From Bacteroides sp. (GTDB taxonomy: Bacteria; Bacteroidota; Bacteroidia; Bacteroidales; GCA-2748055), in the NCBI GenBank assembly GCA_011056635.1, contig DSEO01000377.1:1-43068 (forward strand): a stretch of DNA of 43,068 bases, in the 5' to 3' direction. Below the pieces are notes generated by a model. That model was not told where the DNA came from and ran no database searches. It saw nothing but the letters and a program-made list of their open reading frames with translations. The stretch's first letter is position 1. Each line of letters begins with the position of its first letter. Shown piece after piece: positions 23,885 to 32,631 of the stretch. Made by a program: the position numbers and the translations under genes.

Positions 23885-23902
23885 ATGTGATGGGGATGTG
23901 AT
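23885..23902. repeat. 7-4-7 direct repeat upstream of the TonB receptor
   Basis: ATGTGAT-GGGG-ATGTGAT is a perfect heptamer direct repeat with an 11-bp period. This is the geometry bound by tandem OmpR/PhoB-type response regulators, but the heptamer itself is not the E. coli Pho box. It lies in the 267-bp gap between the TonB receptor and the CDGSH gene; nothing else is recognised in this gap. Confidence 0.45.
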
Positions 23903-24095
23903 AAGTATATTAAAATTCTGAACTGCCATTAACATTTTGTTCATATACCGGGCGGATGCCGGCCGGTGTTCGCATACAGATGCAGAAATCCCTATCCGGG
24001 ATCACGGAAGCGTGGATGGAGTCCTGCTTATTTCCGGCATGAACATTCAATCCCCGGATTTGTTTTTCATGTTGATACGCACGGAATGATTATCC

Positions 24096-24602
24096 ATGGA
24101 CGATCCGAGAAACAGACAATATACGAACGGAGAGATCACGGTTTTCTGGGAACCATCCAAATGCATCCATGCCACCACCTGTTTCAGGGAACTGCTTGAA
24201 GTGTTCAATCCCGGGAGGAGACCATGGGTCAATATGGAAGGGGCTTCTTCCCGGAAGATCATTGAGGTGGTGAATAAATGTCCCACCCAGGCCCTGACCT
24301 GGAAGTATAATTCGGATCTTTCCCGGGAAGAACAGGAATCCGTAAGTCAGAAAAACGGAACGAAAGATGAGGTGACCCCCGAAACCCTCACAGAGACGGA
24401 GGAACAGTCGAGGCCTGTCAGCATCAAGATCATGCGGAATGGTCCCATCATCGTGGAAGGGGAATTCAGGATCATCGGTCCGGAAGGTAATGAATTGAAA
24501 ACATTGAGAATGACCTCATTCTGCAGATGCGGGAATTCCGGGCGCATGCCATTCTGTGACGGCACGCACCGAAAAATTGGTTTTACAGATCACAACGGCT
24601 AA
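24096..24602 (+). CDS. Fer4_19 (YjdI-like) plus CDGSH fused iron-sulfur protein
   Basis: Protein of 168 residues with two domains. The N-terminal YjdI/Fer4_19 part (about 10-70) has WEPSKCIHATTCFRELLEVF, RRPWVNMEGA and VVNKCPTQALTW, a mono-cluster ferredoxin-like unit. After an acidic linker (70-105), the C-terminal CDGSH domain has CRCGNSGRMPFCDGTH, which binds a [2Fe-2S] cluster by three Cys and one His. Such proteins are thought to act in redox or iron-sulfur trafficking; a specific job is not known. A separate small CDGSH gene follows after 3 bp. Confidence 0.88.
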   Translation: MDDPRNRQYTNGEITVFWEPSKCIHATTCFRELLEVFNPGRRPWVNMEGASSRKIIEVVNKCPTQALTWKYNSDLSREEQESVSQKNGTKDEVTPETLTETEEQSRPVSIKIMRNGPIIVEGEFRIIGPEGNELKTLRMTSFCRCGNSGRMPFCDGTHRKIGFTDHNG

Positions 24603-24605
24603 AGC

Positions 24606-24797
24606 ATGAGGCTCCAACAAGCACAGTTCAGAATTCTGAAAGACGGTCCCCTGGAGGTTACAGGCAACTTTGTAATATTGGATGCCCGGGGAGAGGAGAT
24701 TGAAAAGGAAGGCCCGGTCTACCTCTGCAGATGTGGTGGATCGCGTAACAAACCCTTCTGCGACGACACCCACAAAACTGGGAACTTTTCAGGCTGA
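24606..24797 (+). CDS. Small CDGSH iron-sulfur protein
   Basis: Protein of 63 residues, a single CDGSH domain with CRCGGSRNKPFCDDTH. The ligand residues (C, C, C, H) are all present, but the usual Gly of CDG is Asp. The N-terminal strands (FRILKDGPLEVTGNFVILD) parallel the CDGSH half of the upstream protein (IKIMRNGPIIVEGEFRIIG), so it probably arose by duplication. Three bp separate it from that gene; the two are co-transcribed. Confidence 0.88.
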   Translation: MRLQQAQFRILKDGPLEVTGNFVILDARGEEIEKEGPVYLCRCGGSRNKPFCDDTHKTGNFSG

Positions 24798-24854
24798 ACC
24801 AGCCCTTTCAGGAGAAAGGCCCGGATCCCCGCTCAGATAAATGAAAAAATTAGG

Positions 24855-24862
24855 TACATTTA
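24855..24862 (+). promoter_or_regulatory. Candidate -7 element upstream of the barrel gene
   Basis: TACATTTA matches TAnnTTTG at seven of eight positions and lies 18 bp before the ATG at 24881. No TTG is found at the -33 spacing. Confidence 0.35.
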
Positions 24863-24880
24863 TCGGGAATAAAATCGGAT

Positions 24881-25606
24881 ATGAGAAGCATTCTCTGGAT
24901 CCTGCCGTTTTTCATCACATCGGGTATATACGCGCAGCAGAATTTTGCCAGTATCTCATTCGGGACCAGCATCCCACTGGGTGCATATGCCAAAACTGGT
25001 GATCTGTCATCCAATGGTTACGCATCTCCCGGAGGTGCCATTAAATTTGATGCAGGATATTTCCCCGTCTCATATCTGGGGATCGGCGGATCCTTCGCCT
25101 TCGGTTCGAACTATGCCCTTCGGGATTCCATGCTCAGCGATATGTTCCGGTACCTGGAAACGCATGCACAGTCTCCGCTGGTCATTCCCCAAGATGCAGA
25201 GGTCCTTTACGGAACCGGATTCTGGAATTATATCAGTTTGTTCATGGGTCCCCATTTTTCATTACGGCCATCCCGGAGACTCTATCTGGATCTCAGGGCA
25301 ATGGCTGGTGTGAGTATTCTGCGGCCACCCGGTCAGGATCTCAGGGTATCTTTCGATGAAACAGAGATTTTCTCCAGGGTGAGCACCAACAGTATTGCAT
25401 TCGGGTTTACAGCGGGCGGTGGCATGAGGTTCAAGCTCAATGATGCCCTTGCAATCAAACTGGGAGTGGATTACTTCCGGAGCAGATCCAGGTTCGATTT
25501 CAATTTTGACCTGTCCCGGGGAATGCTTGAAGAGATCCCTGATCTGGCATCAGACCTGCTTATAGAAACCCTGGAATTATCCGCAGGCCTGGCCTACTCA
25601 TTCTGA
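24881..25606 (+). CDS. Outer-membrane beta-barrel protein
   Basis: Predicted barrel of 241 residues. The signal peptide ends near GIYAQQ; strands such as FASISFGTSIPLG, AIKFDAGYFPVSYLGIGGSF, FGFTAGGGMRFKLN and LAIKLGVDYF alternate in hydrophobicity, and the chain ends LELSAGLAYSF with a terminal Phe. It resembles the small 'porin family / outer membrane beta-barrel' proteins of Bacteroidota. Substrate and function unknown. Confidence 0.78.
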   Translation: MRSILWILPFFITSGIYAQQNFASISFGTSIPLGAYAKTGDLSSNGYASPGGAIKFDAGYFPVSYLGIGGSFAFGSNYALRDSMLSDMFRYLETHAQSPLVIPQDAEVLYGTGFWNYISLFMGPHFSLRPSRRLYLDLRAMAGVSILRPPGQDLRVSFDETEIFSRVSTNSIAFGFTAGGGMRFKLNDALAIKLGVDYFRSRSRFDFNFDLSRGMLEEIPDLASDLLIETLELSAGLAYSF

Positions 25607-25703
25607 TCCCTGCAGTCATTTAACAATTTTTTCCATACCGGAAAACGATCGGGTCCGTGCATGAAACATTAACCCATGTGTCATGTCGATCCGGCTGGTA
25701 GTT

Positions 25704-26990
25704 ATGGGACAGGAAGCATTTCTTCATTTTATCTGGAAAAAAAGGCTCTTCGATCCGCATCATCTGAAAACCACCTGCGGCAAATCGGTTGAAATTCTCA
25801 GGACGGGAGAGCTGAACATGCATGCAGGTCCTGATTTCTTCAATGCCCGGATAAAAATTGATGGCATTGTCTGGGCCGGGAATGTGGAGATCCATGTGCA
25901 CAGCTCGGACTGGATCAGGCACGGTCACCACCTGGATCCGGCCTTTAACAATGTAGTTTTGCATGTGGTCCGCGAACACGATTGCGATGTAACCAATTAT
26001 CTGCAACGACGCATCCCTGTCCTGGTGCTCCGCTACCCACCAGGCCTGGAATCGAGGTACCGGTTACTTAAGATCAGCGACCGATGGTTACCCTGTGGGC
26101 AGTTCATGAGGCACATTCCCCCCCCTCAAGTGCGGCAATGGCTCACCCATCTCCAAAAGGAAAGGGTGACCGATAAAAGCGGACGAATCCTTAAAATCTA
26201 TCAACGGAATGGGCAGGACTGGCAGCAGACTTTTTACCGCATACTGGCATCGGGTTACGGACTTCCCATCAACAGTCTTCCCTTCGAAATGACTGCAGCT
26301 TCTATTCCACTTGAAATGCTCATGGAACTAAGGGAGAGTCTTATTGACCTGGAGGCGATCTTGTATGGTCAGGCCGGGTTCCCTGGCAGCGCCGGGCATA
26401 AAAGTCCCTACTTAACCATGCTCCGGGAGAAACACCGGGCACTTGCGGAATATGTTTCCGGGGAAGCGGTACCCGGTCATCTGTGGAAATTCCTCAGATT
26501 GCGTCCGGCTTCATTCCCGACCGTCAGGATCTCCCAGTTTGCATCGCTTGTACACAGGCACTTTCCAATGCTGGATATGGTGCAATCATGCCAATCCGTG
26601 ACTGAACTGGAACAGATCCTGAGAACTGGTGCCAGTGAATACTGGAATACCCATTACCTTTTTGGGAAAAGTTCCCCGGGATCTGTGAAATACCTGGGGC
26701 AGCAGGCCTCAGGAACATTGATTATCAATACGATTGTTCCGTTTTTATCCATTTATGGAAAAGTCCAGCGCCGTAAAAATACCCTGGAATTTGTCCATGG
26801 AATCCTGGAAGGAATGAAGGCTGAATCCAATGAAATCATCAGGGAATGGAAAAATTATGGTTTTACCCCTTCCAGTGCAATGGAAAGCCAGGCTCTGATC
26901 CAGTTGCGCAAAAAATATTGCAGGCAGAGGCGCTGTCTTGAATGTCAGATCGGCGCTCTGTTTCTGGAGTCCGCTTTGATGGAAAGATAA
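25704..26990 (+). CDS. DUF2851 family protein
   Basis: Protein of 428 residues opening MGQEAFLHFIWKKRLFD, the usual N-terminus of DUF2851; an in-frame ATG at 25683 would add seven residues. Conserved stretches include LRTGELNMHAGPDFFNARIKIDG, WAGNVEIHVHSSDW and NNVVLHVVREHD, which resemble a nuclease-like core rich in Asp, Glu and His, and a C-terminal CRQRRCLEC cluster that might hold zinc. The family is widespread in Bacteroidota with no proven function. No signal peptide is seen, so it is cytoplasmic. Confidence 0.85.
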   Translation: MGQEAFLHFIWKKRLFDPHHLKTTCGKSVEILRTGELNMHAGPDFFNARIKIDGIVWAGNVEIHVHSSDWIRHGHHLDPAFNNVVLHVVREHDCDVTNYLQRRIPVLVLRYPPGLESRYRLLKISDRWLPCGQFMRHIPPPQVRQWLTHLQKERVTDKSGRILKIYQRNGQDWQQTFYRILASGYGLPINSLPFEMTAASIPLEMLMELRESLIDLEAILYGQAGFPGSAGHKSPYLTMLREKHRALAEYVSGEAVPGHLWKFLRLRPASFPTVRISQFASLVHRHFPMLDMVQSCQSVTELEQILRTGASEYWNTHYLFGKSSPGSVKYLGQQASGTLIINTIVPFLSIYGKVQRRKNTLEFVHGILEGMKAESNEIIREWKNYGFTPSSAMESQALIQLRKKYCRQRRCLECQIGALFLESALMER

Positions 26991-27068
26991 AAGCCCTTCC
27001 ACAGGATGATCACCCAGTCAATGAATTGATTATCTGGGCCATGGTAACCATGGATTTCTTTAATCCCC

Positions 27069-27101
27069 TTGTTGTGAAATCAAAAAAAATAAATACCTTT
27101 G
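27069..27101 (+). promoter_or_regulatory. Promoter of rpsO
   Basis: TTGTTG (27069-27074), a 19-nt spacer and TACCTTTG (27094-27101, full match to TAnnTTTG) form the best Bacteroidetes-type promoter in the window, 39 bp before the rpsO ATG. Confidence 0.7.
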
Positions 27102-27140
27102 CATTTCGAATTTAGCACAGGTTTTTAAAGTACTCAGAGG

Positions 27141-27410
27141 ATGTATCTAACAACAGAGAAGAAAAAGGAACTATTCAAGAAGTATGGTAAATCCGAAACC
27201 GATACCGGATCAACCGAAGCCCAGATCGCAATATTTACGGAAAGGATCAATTATCTTACCCAGCATCTGCTTGCCAATAAGAAGGATTACAGCACACAAC
27301 GTGCCCTGCTGAAGCTTGTTGGGAAAAGAAGGAAATTGCTGGATTATCTGAAAGAAAAGGACATCGAACGGTATCGAAGCATTATCAAATCACTGAAAAT
27401 CAGAAAATAA
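27141..27410 (+). CDS. rpsO: 30S ribosomal protein S15
   Basis: Protein of 89 residues, the standard S15 length. It carries the family's KSETDTGSTEAQIAIFTERINYLTQHL and the closing GKRRKLLDYLKEKDIERYRSII. It binds 16S rRNA helices 20-22 and nucleates the platform of the small subunit. It is followed by pnp, the same order as in E. coli, with a hairpin between. Confidence 0.98.
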   Translation: MYLTTEKKKELFKKYGKSETDTGSTEAQIAIFTERINYLTQHLLANKKDYSTQRALLKLVGKRRKLLDYLKEKDIERYRSIIKSLKIRK

Positions 27411-27426
27411 GCAAATCACCAGATGG

Positions 27427-27454
27427 AAAAGGCAATTATTTGATTGCCTTTTTT
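27427..27454 (+). terminator. Hairpin with T-run between rpsO and pnp
   Basis: AAGGCAAT (27429-27436) pairs with ATTGCCTT (27443-27450), loop of 6 nt, followed by a T-run. It looks like an intrinsic terminator or attenuator that would lower read-through into pnp. It lies 18 bp after the rpsO stop. Confidence 0.75.
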
Positions 27455-27482
27455 CATATTTCTAAGAATCTTAAAAAATACC

Positions 27483-29633
27483 ATGGATAAACCACAAGTT
27501 ATTAAGGAGACCATTGACCTCGGTGATGGTCGTTCCATCAGTATAGAGACCGGAGTGCTGGCCAAACAGGCCGACGGCGCAGTAGTTGTGAAAATGGGTG
27601 CCACCATGTTACTCGCCACTGTGGTGAGTGCCAGGGAAGCAAAGGAAGATGTTGATTTTATGCCGCTTTCGGTTGATTACAAGGAAAAATACGCTTCCCT
27701 GGGTCGCATACCCGGAGGATTTTTAAAACGTGAAGCAAGACCTTCAGATTATGAGGTGCTGGTGTCCAGGCTGGTGGACAGAGCGCTCCGACCCTTGTTC
27801 CCTGATGACTACCACGCGGAAACATTTGTCAATGTGACGCTTATGTCGGCAGAAATCGACACACCGCCGGATTCTCTTGCCGGTCTGGCTGCTTCGACTG
27901 CCCTGGCGGTTTCCGACATTCCCTTCCACGGTCCGATCGCCGAAGCCCGCGTTGCACGTGTCAATGGTAAATTTGTGATCAATCCATCATTCAGTCAGAT
28001 AAAAGTGGCTGACCTGGACATCATCGTGGGGGCGACAAGGGAAAATATCCTGATGGTGGAAGGTGAAATGAACGAAGTCCAGGAGGCTGATATGCTGGAA
28101 GCGATCAAGTTTGCCCATGAGGCCATCAAACCCATGTGTGATGCACAGATTGCCCTTGCGGAAAAGGCAGGGAAGAAGGAAAAAAGAGAATACAGCCACG
28201 AGGTGACCGATGAGGATCTGAGGAAGCGGATCAAAGATGAGTTATATGATGAAGTTTACAAAATAGCCACATCCAGGATCGCAGACAAACAGAAGAGAAG
28301 CGAGGCTTTCAAACAGGTGAAAGAAGATTTCATCGTCAGGCTCCGGGATGAGGCCGGTGAAGATGGTGAAGTGAATGAAATGCTGGTGGACAAGTACTAC
28401 CATGAGGTGGAAAAAGAGGCGGTCCGAAGTGTCATCCTAGACAAGAAATTCCGGCTGGACGGCCGTAAAACAGATGAGATCAGACCCATCTGGTGCGAAG
28501 TGGATTATCTGCCCGCCGCACACGGTTCGGCGCTATTTACCAGGGGCGAAACCCAATCCCTGACCACTGTCACCCTGGGCACCCGGCTTGATGAAAAAAT
28601 TATCGATGATGTGCTGAAAAAGGGCACGGAAAAGTTTGTGCTTCACTACAATTTCCCGCCTTTCTCAACCGGAGATGCAAAACCTTACAGGGGAGTGGGC
28701 CGAAGGGAAGTGGGGCATGGGAACCTTGCCCACAGGGCCCTGAAAAGGATGCTTCCGTCCGAAGATGAGAATCCATATGCGATCCGGATTGTTTCCGATA
28801 TCCTGGAGTCAAATGGTTCATCCTCCATGGCCACGGTGTGCGCAGGCACCCTGGCACTGATGGATTCAGGTGTGCAGATCAAAAAGCCCGTATCCGGAAT
28901 TGCCATGGGACTGATTACCGATCAGGATTCCGGCAAATTTGCTGTCCTTTCGGATATTCTGGGGGACGAAGATCACCTGGGCGACATGGACTTCAAAGTG
29001 GCGGGTACCCGTGACGGGGTTACCGCCACCCAGATGGATATCAAGGTGGAAGGGCTCTCCTATGAGGTGCTTTCACAGGCACTGGAGCAGGCCAGAGCCG
29101 GAAGGCTCCATATCCTGGATGTGATGAGTGAAACCATCGCGAAACCCAATCCCGATTACAAACCCCATACACCCCGGATCGAAAGGATCGAGATCCCCAA
29201 GGATATGATCGGCGCAGTGATCGGACCGGGTGGAAAGGTGATCCAGGAAATCCAGTCAACAACCAACAGTACCATTACCATCGAAGAGATTGATAACGTC
29301 GGACTGGTGGATGTGTTTGCAGTGGATAAAGCTTCCATCGACGCAGCCATGGACAGGATCAGGAAGATCATTGCCATTCCGGAACAGGGAACGGTGTACA
29401 GGGGCAAAGTGAAAACAATTACACCCTACGGCGCATTCGTGGAGATTCTTCCCGGAAAAGACGGGTTGCTCCATATTTCTGAAATTGAATGGAGAAGGCT
29501 GGAGAAAGTGGAGGAAGTGCTGAAGGAAGGAGACGAATTGGATGTGAAACTGATCGCCATCGATGAAAAGAACGGGAAACTCAAATTATCCCGGAAAGTG
29601 CTCCTGCCCAAACCCGAGAAAGAGAGCAGGTAA
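27483..29633 (+). CDS. pnp: Polyribonucleotide nucleotidyltransferase (PNPase)
   Basis: Phosphorolytic 3'-5' exoribonuclease of 716 residues. Two RNase PH domains (about 15-225 and 320-540; second with [19 protein letters not shown] and [16 protein letters not shown]) flank an alpha-helical linker. A KH domain follows ([20 protein letters not shown]), then an S1 domain ([20 protein letters not shown]). It degrades mRNA with RNase E-like partners. The ATG at 27483 ([14 protein letters not shown]) is chosen; the track start at 27444 is a TTG inside the hairpin. Confidence 0.97.
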   Translation: MDKPQVIKETIDLGDGRSISIETGVLAKQADGAVVVKMGATMLLATVVSAREAKEDVDFMPLSVDYKEKYASLGRIPGGFLKREARPSDYEVLVSRLVDRALRPLFPDDYHAETFVNVTLMSAEIDTPPDSLAGLAASTALAVSDIPFHGPIAEARVARVNGKFVINPSFSQIKVADLDIIVGATRENILMVEGEMNEVQEADMLEAIKFAHEAIKPMCDAQIALAEKAGKKEKREYSHEVTDEDLRKRIKDELYDEVYKIATSRIADKQKRSEAFKQVKEDFIVRLRDEAGEDGEVNEMLVDKYYHEVEKEAVRSVILDKKFRLDGRKTDEIRPIWCEVDYLPAAHGSALFTRGETQSLTTVTLGTRLDEKIIDDVLKKGTEKFVLHYNFPPFSTGDAKPYRGVGRREVGHGNLAHRALKRMLPSEDENPYAIRIVSDILESNGSSSMATVCAGTLALMDSGVQIKKPVSGIAMGLITDQDSGKFAVLSDILGDEDHLGDMDFKVAGTRDGVTATQMDIKVEGLSYEVLSQALEQARAGRLHILDVMSETIAKPNPDYKPHTPRIERIEIPKDMIGAVIGPGGKVIQEIQSTTNSTITIEEIDNVGLVDVFAVDKASIDAAMDRIRKIIAIPEQGTVYRGKVKTITPYGAFVEILPGKDGLLHISEIEWRRLEKVEEVLKEGDELDVKLIAIDEKNGKLKLSRKVLLPKPEKESR

Positions 29634-29666
29634 CAAAGTCTAAATTTTCTATCAATACAACTTGTT

Positions 29667-31781
29667 ATGAAGCAATTCGTAATTATCATTTTATTTCTTT
29701 CAGTCATGAGCTGCACGCAGCGACAAACTTTTGTTTATCCTGAAACGGCCAAAGTGGATACGGTGGACAATTACTTCGGTACCGCGGTCCCCGACCCCTA
29801 CAGGTGGCTGGAGGATGACAGGTCCGCCGAAACCGAAGCCTGGGTGAAGGCCCAGAACGAAGTCACATTTGCCTACCTTGACAGGATCCCATTCCGCAAC
29901 GAATTAAAGGAACGGATGACAGAGATCTGGGACTATCCCAAAATGGGATTGCCCGGCAGGGAGGGATCATACTATTTCTACAGCTATAACACGGGGCTCC
30001 AGAACCAGGATGTCATCTTCATTAAGAAGAGACTGGACGCAGAAGGAAAAGTATTCCTTGATCCGAATACATTTTCTGAGGACGGGACCGTGGCCCTTTC
30101 CGGATTCAGCGTGTCCAACGATACAAAATATGTGGTTTACGGGATCTCAAAAGCGGGATCCGACTGGAGGGAGTTTTTCGTGAAGGAAATTGTATCAGGC
30201 AGGGAGCTCGACGACCACCTTCAATGGATCAAATCTTCAGGCATGGCCTGGTTCGGGGATGGCTTCTTCTACAGCCGCTTTGATGAACCGGCAGAAGGGA
30301 ATGAACTGAAAGGGGAAAACCTGAATTCCAGGGTACTCTACCACCGCGTCGGAACCGGGCAAGCTGAGGATGTTCTGATTTACAAGGATGACCTGTACCC
30401 TGACCGCAGCTTCAGTATGGGAGTCACCGAAGACGAACGGTATATGATCCTGTATGTGACTGAAAGTACCAGTGGAAATGCCATTGCTTTCAGGAAGGCG
30501 GGACTGGCCAGCACGCCTTTTCACTGGCTGGACAAAGGTTTTGAGTACGATTATCACGTGATCGGGAACCAGGGAAGTGGGTTGTATGTACGGACCAACT
30601 ACCAGGCTCCACGTTACAAACTGGTCAGAATCGACCTGAACCGCCCGGAAAAGGAGCACTGGGTGGATATTATTCCCGAACATGAGCGCAATGTGCTGGA
30701 ATCCGTCAGACTTGCAGGAGGCAGGATCATTGCCGTTCACCTCCAGGATGCATACAATGTGGCCCATCTGTACGATCTTGACGGAACAATGCTCCACCAG
30801 CTTGAACTGCCCGGAATCGGTTCCATTAACGGGATCAGTGCAAAGATGAAAAATGACACTGCATTTTACAGTTACTCTTCATTTAATCAACCGCCCTCCA
30901 TATTCCTGTATGATATCAAAAATAACCGCTCAGAATGCTATTTTAAGCCCGAGGTGGATTTTGATACAGACGCATTTGAGACAAAGCAGGTGTTTTATTC
31001 CAGCAAGGACGGAACAAAGATCCCCATGTTCATTGTACACAAGAAGGGCCTTGAACTGAACGGGGACAATCCGACCCTCCTCTACGGTTATGGCGGTTTC
31101 AACATTACTTACACCCCCTCCTTCAGCACCACACGTGCTGTCTGGCTTGAAAAAGGCGGCGTCTTTGCCCTGGCCAATATCAGGGGCGGAGGCACATACG
31201 GAGAAGAATGGCACAAAGCGGGAACTTTGCTTCAGAAACAGACTGTATTTGATGACTTCATCGCCGCTGCTGAGTACCTCATAGACACTGATTACACTTC
31301 AAACAAGCGGCTTGCCATTTATGGCGGGTCCAACGGAGGACTGCTGATCGGCGCCGTAATCAACCAGAGACCCGATCTGTTTGCAGTGGCTGTCCCCATG
31401 GTCGGTGTCATGGATATGCTGCGCTTCCATAAATTCACGATCGGGCGTTACTGGACCATCGATTACGGGTCCTCCGATGACCCCGGGCAATTCCAGTACC
31501 TGTATGCCTACTCCCCGCTTCATAATATCTCCGCGGAAAAAGAATACCCGGCTGTGCTGGTCACCACGGGCGATCATGATGACAGGGTGGTGCCCGCCCA
31601 TTCCTTCAAGTACATCGCAACCCTGCAGGAAAAATATCAGGGAGATAAACCTGTAATGATCCGCATCAACACCGATGCAGGGCATGGTGCAGGGAAACCC
31701 ACATCAAAACTGATCGAGGAGTATGCCGATGTATGGTCCTTCATCTTTTATAACATGGACTATACACCGGAATTTAATTAA
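29667..31781 (+). CDS. Prolyl oligopeptidase (S9A) lipoprotein
   Basis: Serine peptidase of 704 residues. Signal peptide with lipobox VMSC (cysteine near 17). The beta-propeller (about 90-430) gates the active site; the alpha/beta-hydrolase domain carries the nucleophile in GGSNGG (Ser about 555), the acid in DHDDRVVP (about 636-640) and the His in DAGHGAG (about 671). It cleaves short peptides after proline in the periplasm or at the outer membrane. The start PYRWLEDDRSAETEAWV is typical of S9A. It ends before a strong terminator. Confidence 0.94.
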   Translation: MKQFVIIILFLSVMSCTQRQTFVYPETAKVDTVDNYFGTAVPDPYRWLEDDRSAETEAWVKAQNEVTFAYLDRIPFRNELKERMTEIWDYPKMGLPGREGSYYFYSYNTGLQNQDVIFIKKRLDAEGKVFLDPNTFSEDGTVALSGFSVSNDTKYVVYGISKAGSDWREFFVKEIVSGRELDDHLQWIKSSGMAWFGDGFFYSRFDEPAEGNELKGENLNSRVLYHRVGTGQAEDVLIYKDDLYPDRSFSMGVTEDERYMILYVTESTSGNAIAFRKAGLASTPFHWLDKGFEYDYHVIGNQGSGLYVRTNYQAPRYKLVRIDLNRPEKEHWVDIIPEHERNVLESVRLAGGRIIAVHLQDAYNVAHLYDLDGTMLHQLELPGIGSINGISAKMKNDTAFYSYSSFNQPPSIFLYDIKNNRSECYFKPEVDFDTDAFETKQVFYSSKDGTKIPMFIVHKKGLELNGDNPTLLYGYGGFNITYTPSFSTTRAVWLEKGGVFALANIRGGGTYGEEWHKAGTLLQKQTVFDDFIAAAEYLIDTDYTSNKRLAIYGGSNGGLLIGAVINQRPDLFAVAVPMVGVMDMLRFHKFTIGRYWTIDYGSSDDPGQFQYLYAYSPLHNISAEKEYPAVLVTTGDHDDRVVPAHSFKYIATLQEKYQGDKPVMIRINTDAGHGAGKPTSKLIEEYADVWSFIFYNMDYTPEFN

Positions 31782-31800
31782 TCCATAGACAAATACAGTG

Positions 31801-31844
31801 AAAAAACCTGGCGGATCTGACGGGGATGTCGCCAGGTTTTTTTA
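31801..31844 (+). terminator. Intrinsic terminator after prolyl oligopeptidase
   Basis: A-run and CCTGGCG (31807-31813) pair with CGCCAGG (31830-31836) and a long T-run. The extended A:T pairing lets it work on both strands. Confidence 0.88.
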
Positions 31845-31877
31845 TTTTAAGGGTCCCACCGGATATTCTTTATATTA

Positions 31878-32513
31878 TTGAAATACGATTATTTGGTTAT
31901 AGAGGGAAACATCGGGGCAGGAAAAACCACCCTGGCTGTCAAACTGGCTCAAGAAACGGGCAGCAGGCTGGTGCTTGAGCAATTCAGTGACAATCCGTTT
32001 CTGGCCAGGTTCTACGATGATCCTGAAAGGTATGCTTTCCAGCTTGAGCTCTCTTTCCTTTCGGAGCGGTACCAGCAAATCAAAAATGAGCTGGGATATC
32101 CCGAACTTTTCAAAGAAGGGGTGATCAGCGATTATTACCTGGCCAAATCATTCATCTTCAGTAAACACAACCTGAAGACCGATGAAATGAAGCTTTTCGA
32201 AAAACTATTCGCCATCATTCAACAGCAGATCCGGAGACCGGACCTGTATGTGTATCTGCATGTTTCCGTGGAAAAACTCCTGGAGAACATCAGAAACAGG
32301 GGAAGACCTTATGAGCAACAAATCAGACCCGAATATTTGCAGGAGGTTCAGGCAGGCTATTTCGGATTCTTTAAATCCAGTCCTGACCTGAAGATCCTGG
32401 TTGTTGATACGACGAATCTTGACTTCGCAAACAATGAATCGGATTATCAGCAGATCAGAAAACTGATCCTTGAAGGAGAATACAGAACCGGTATGAATAT
32501 GCTAATTTTGTAA
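31878..32513 (+). CDS. Deoxynucleoside kinase, TTG start
   Basis: Kinase of 211 residues of the dNK/dGK-dCK family. Walker A loop IEGNIGAGKTTLA (about 8-20), the LEQFSDNPFL segment in the nucleoside pocket, LSERYQQI, and the arginine-rich lid ENIRNRGRPYEQQI are all present. It phosphorylates deoxynucleosides for salvage. No ATG or GTG exists upstream in frame before the stop at 31848; TTG at 31878 yields MKYDYLVIEGNIGAGK, so TTG initiation is inferred. It lies just after a terminator, so it must have its own promoter. Confidence 0.9.
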   Translation: MKYDYLVIEGNIGAGKTTLAVKLAQETGSRLVLEQFSDNPFLARFYDDPERYAFQLELSFLSERYQQIKNELGYPELFKEGVISDYYLAKSFIFSKHNLKTDEMKLFEKLFAIIQQQIRRPDLYVYLHVSVEKLLENIRNRGRPYEQQIRPEYLQEVQAGYFGFFKSSPDLKILVVDTTNLDFANNESDYQQIRKLILEGEYRTGMNMLIL

Positions 32514-32631
32514 CAATTATAGGCTTAACACGTATATTTCTTTAATTTTATAAAAAACATTATTAAGTTTGTACTTGAGAAAAGAAACGATCCTCTGTAA
32601 TAATACATACTAAACAAATATCCAGAATGCT

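Noticed and set aside
23885-23902. Calling the 7-4-7 repeat a Pho box
   Set aside because: The geometry fits but the heptamer ATGTGAT does not match the known Pho-box heptamer, so only the repeat is reported.
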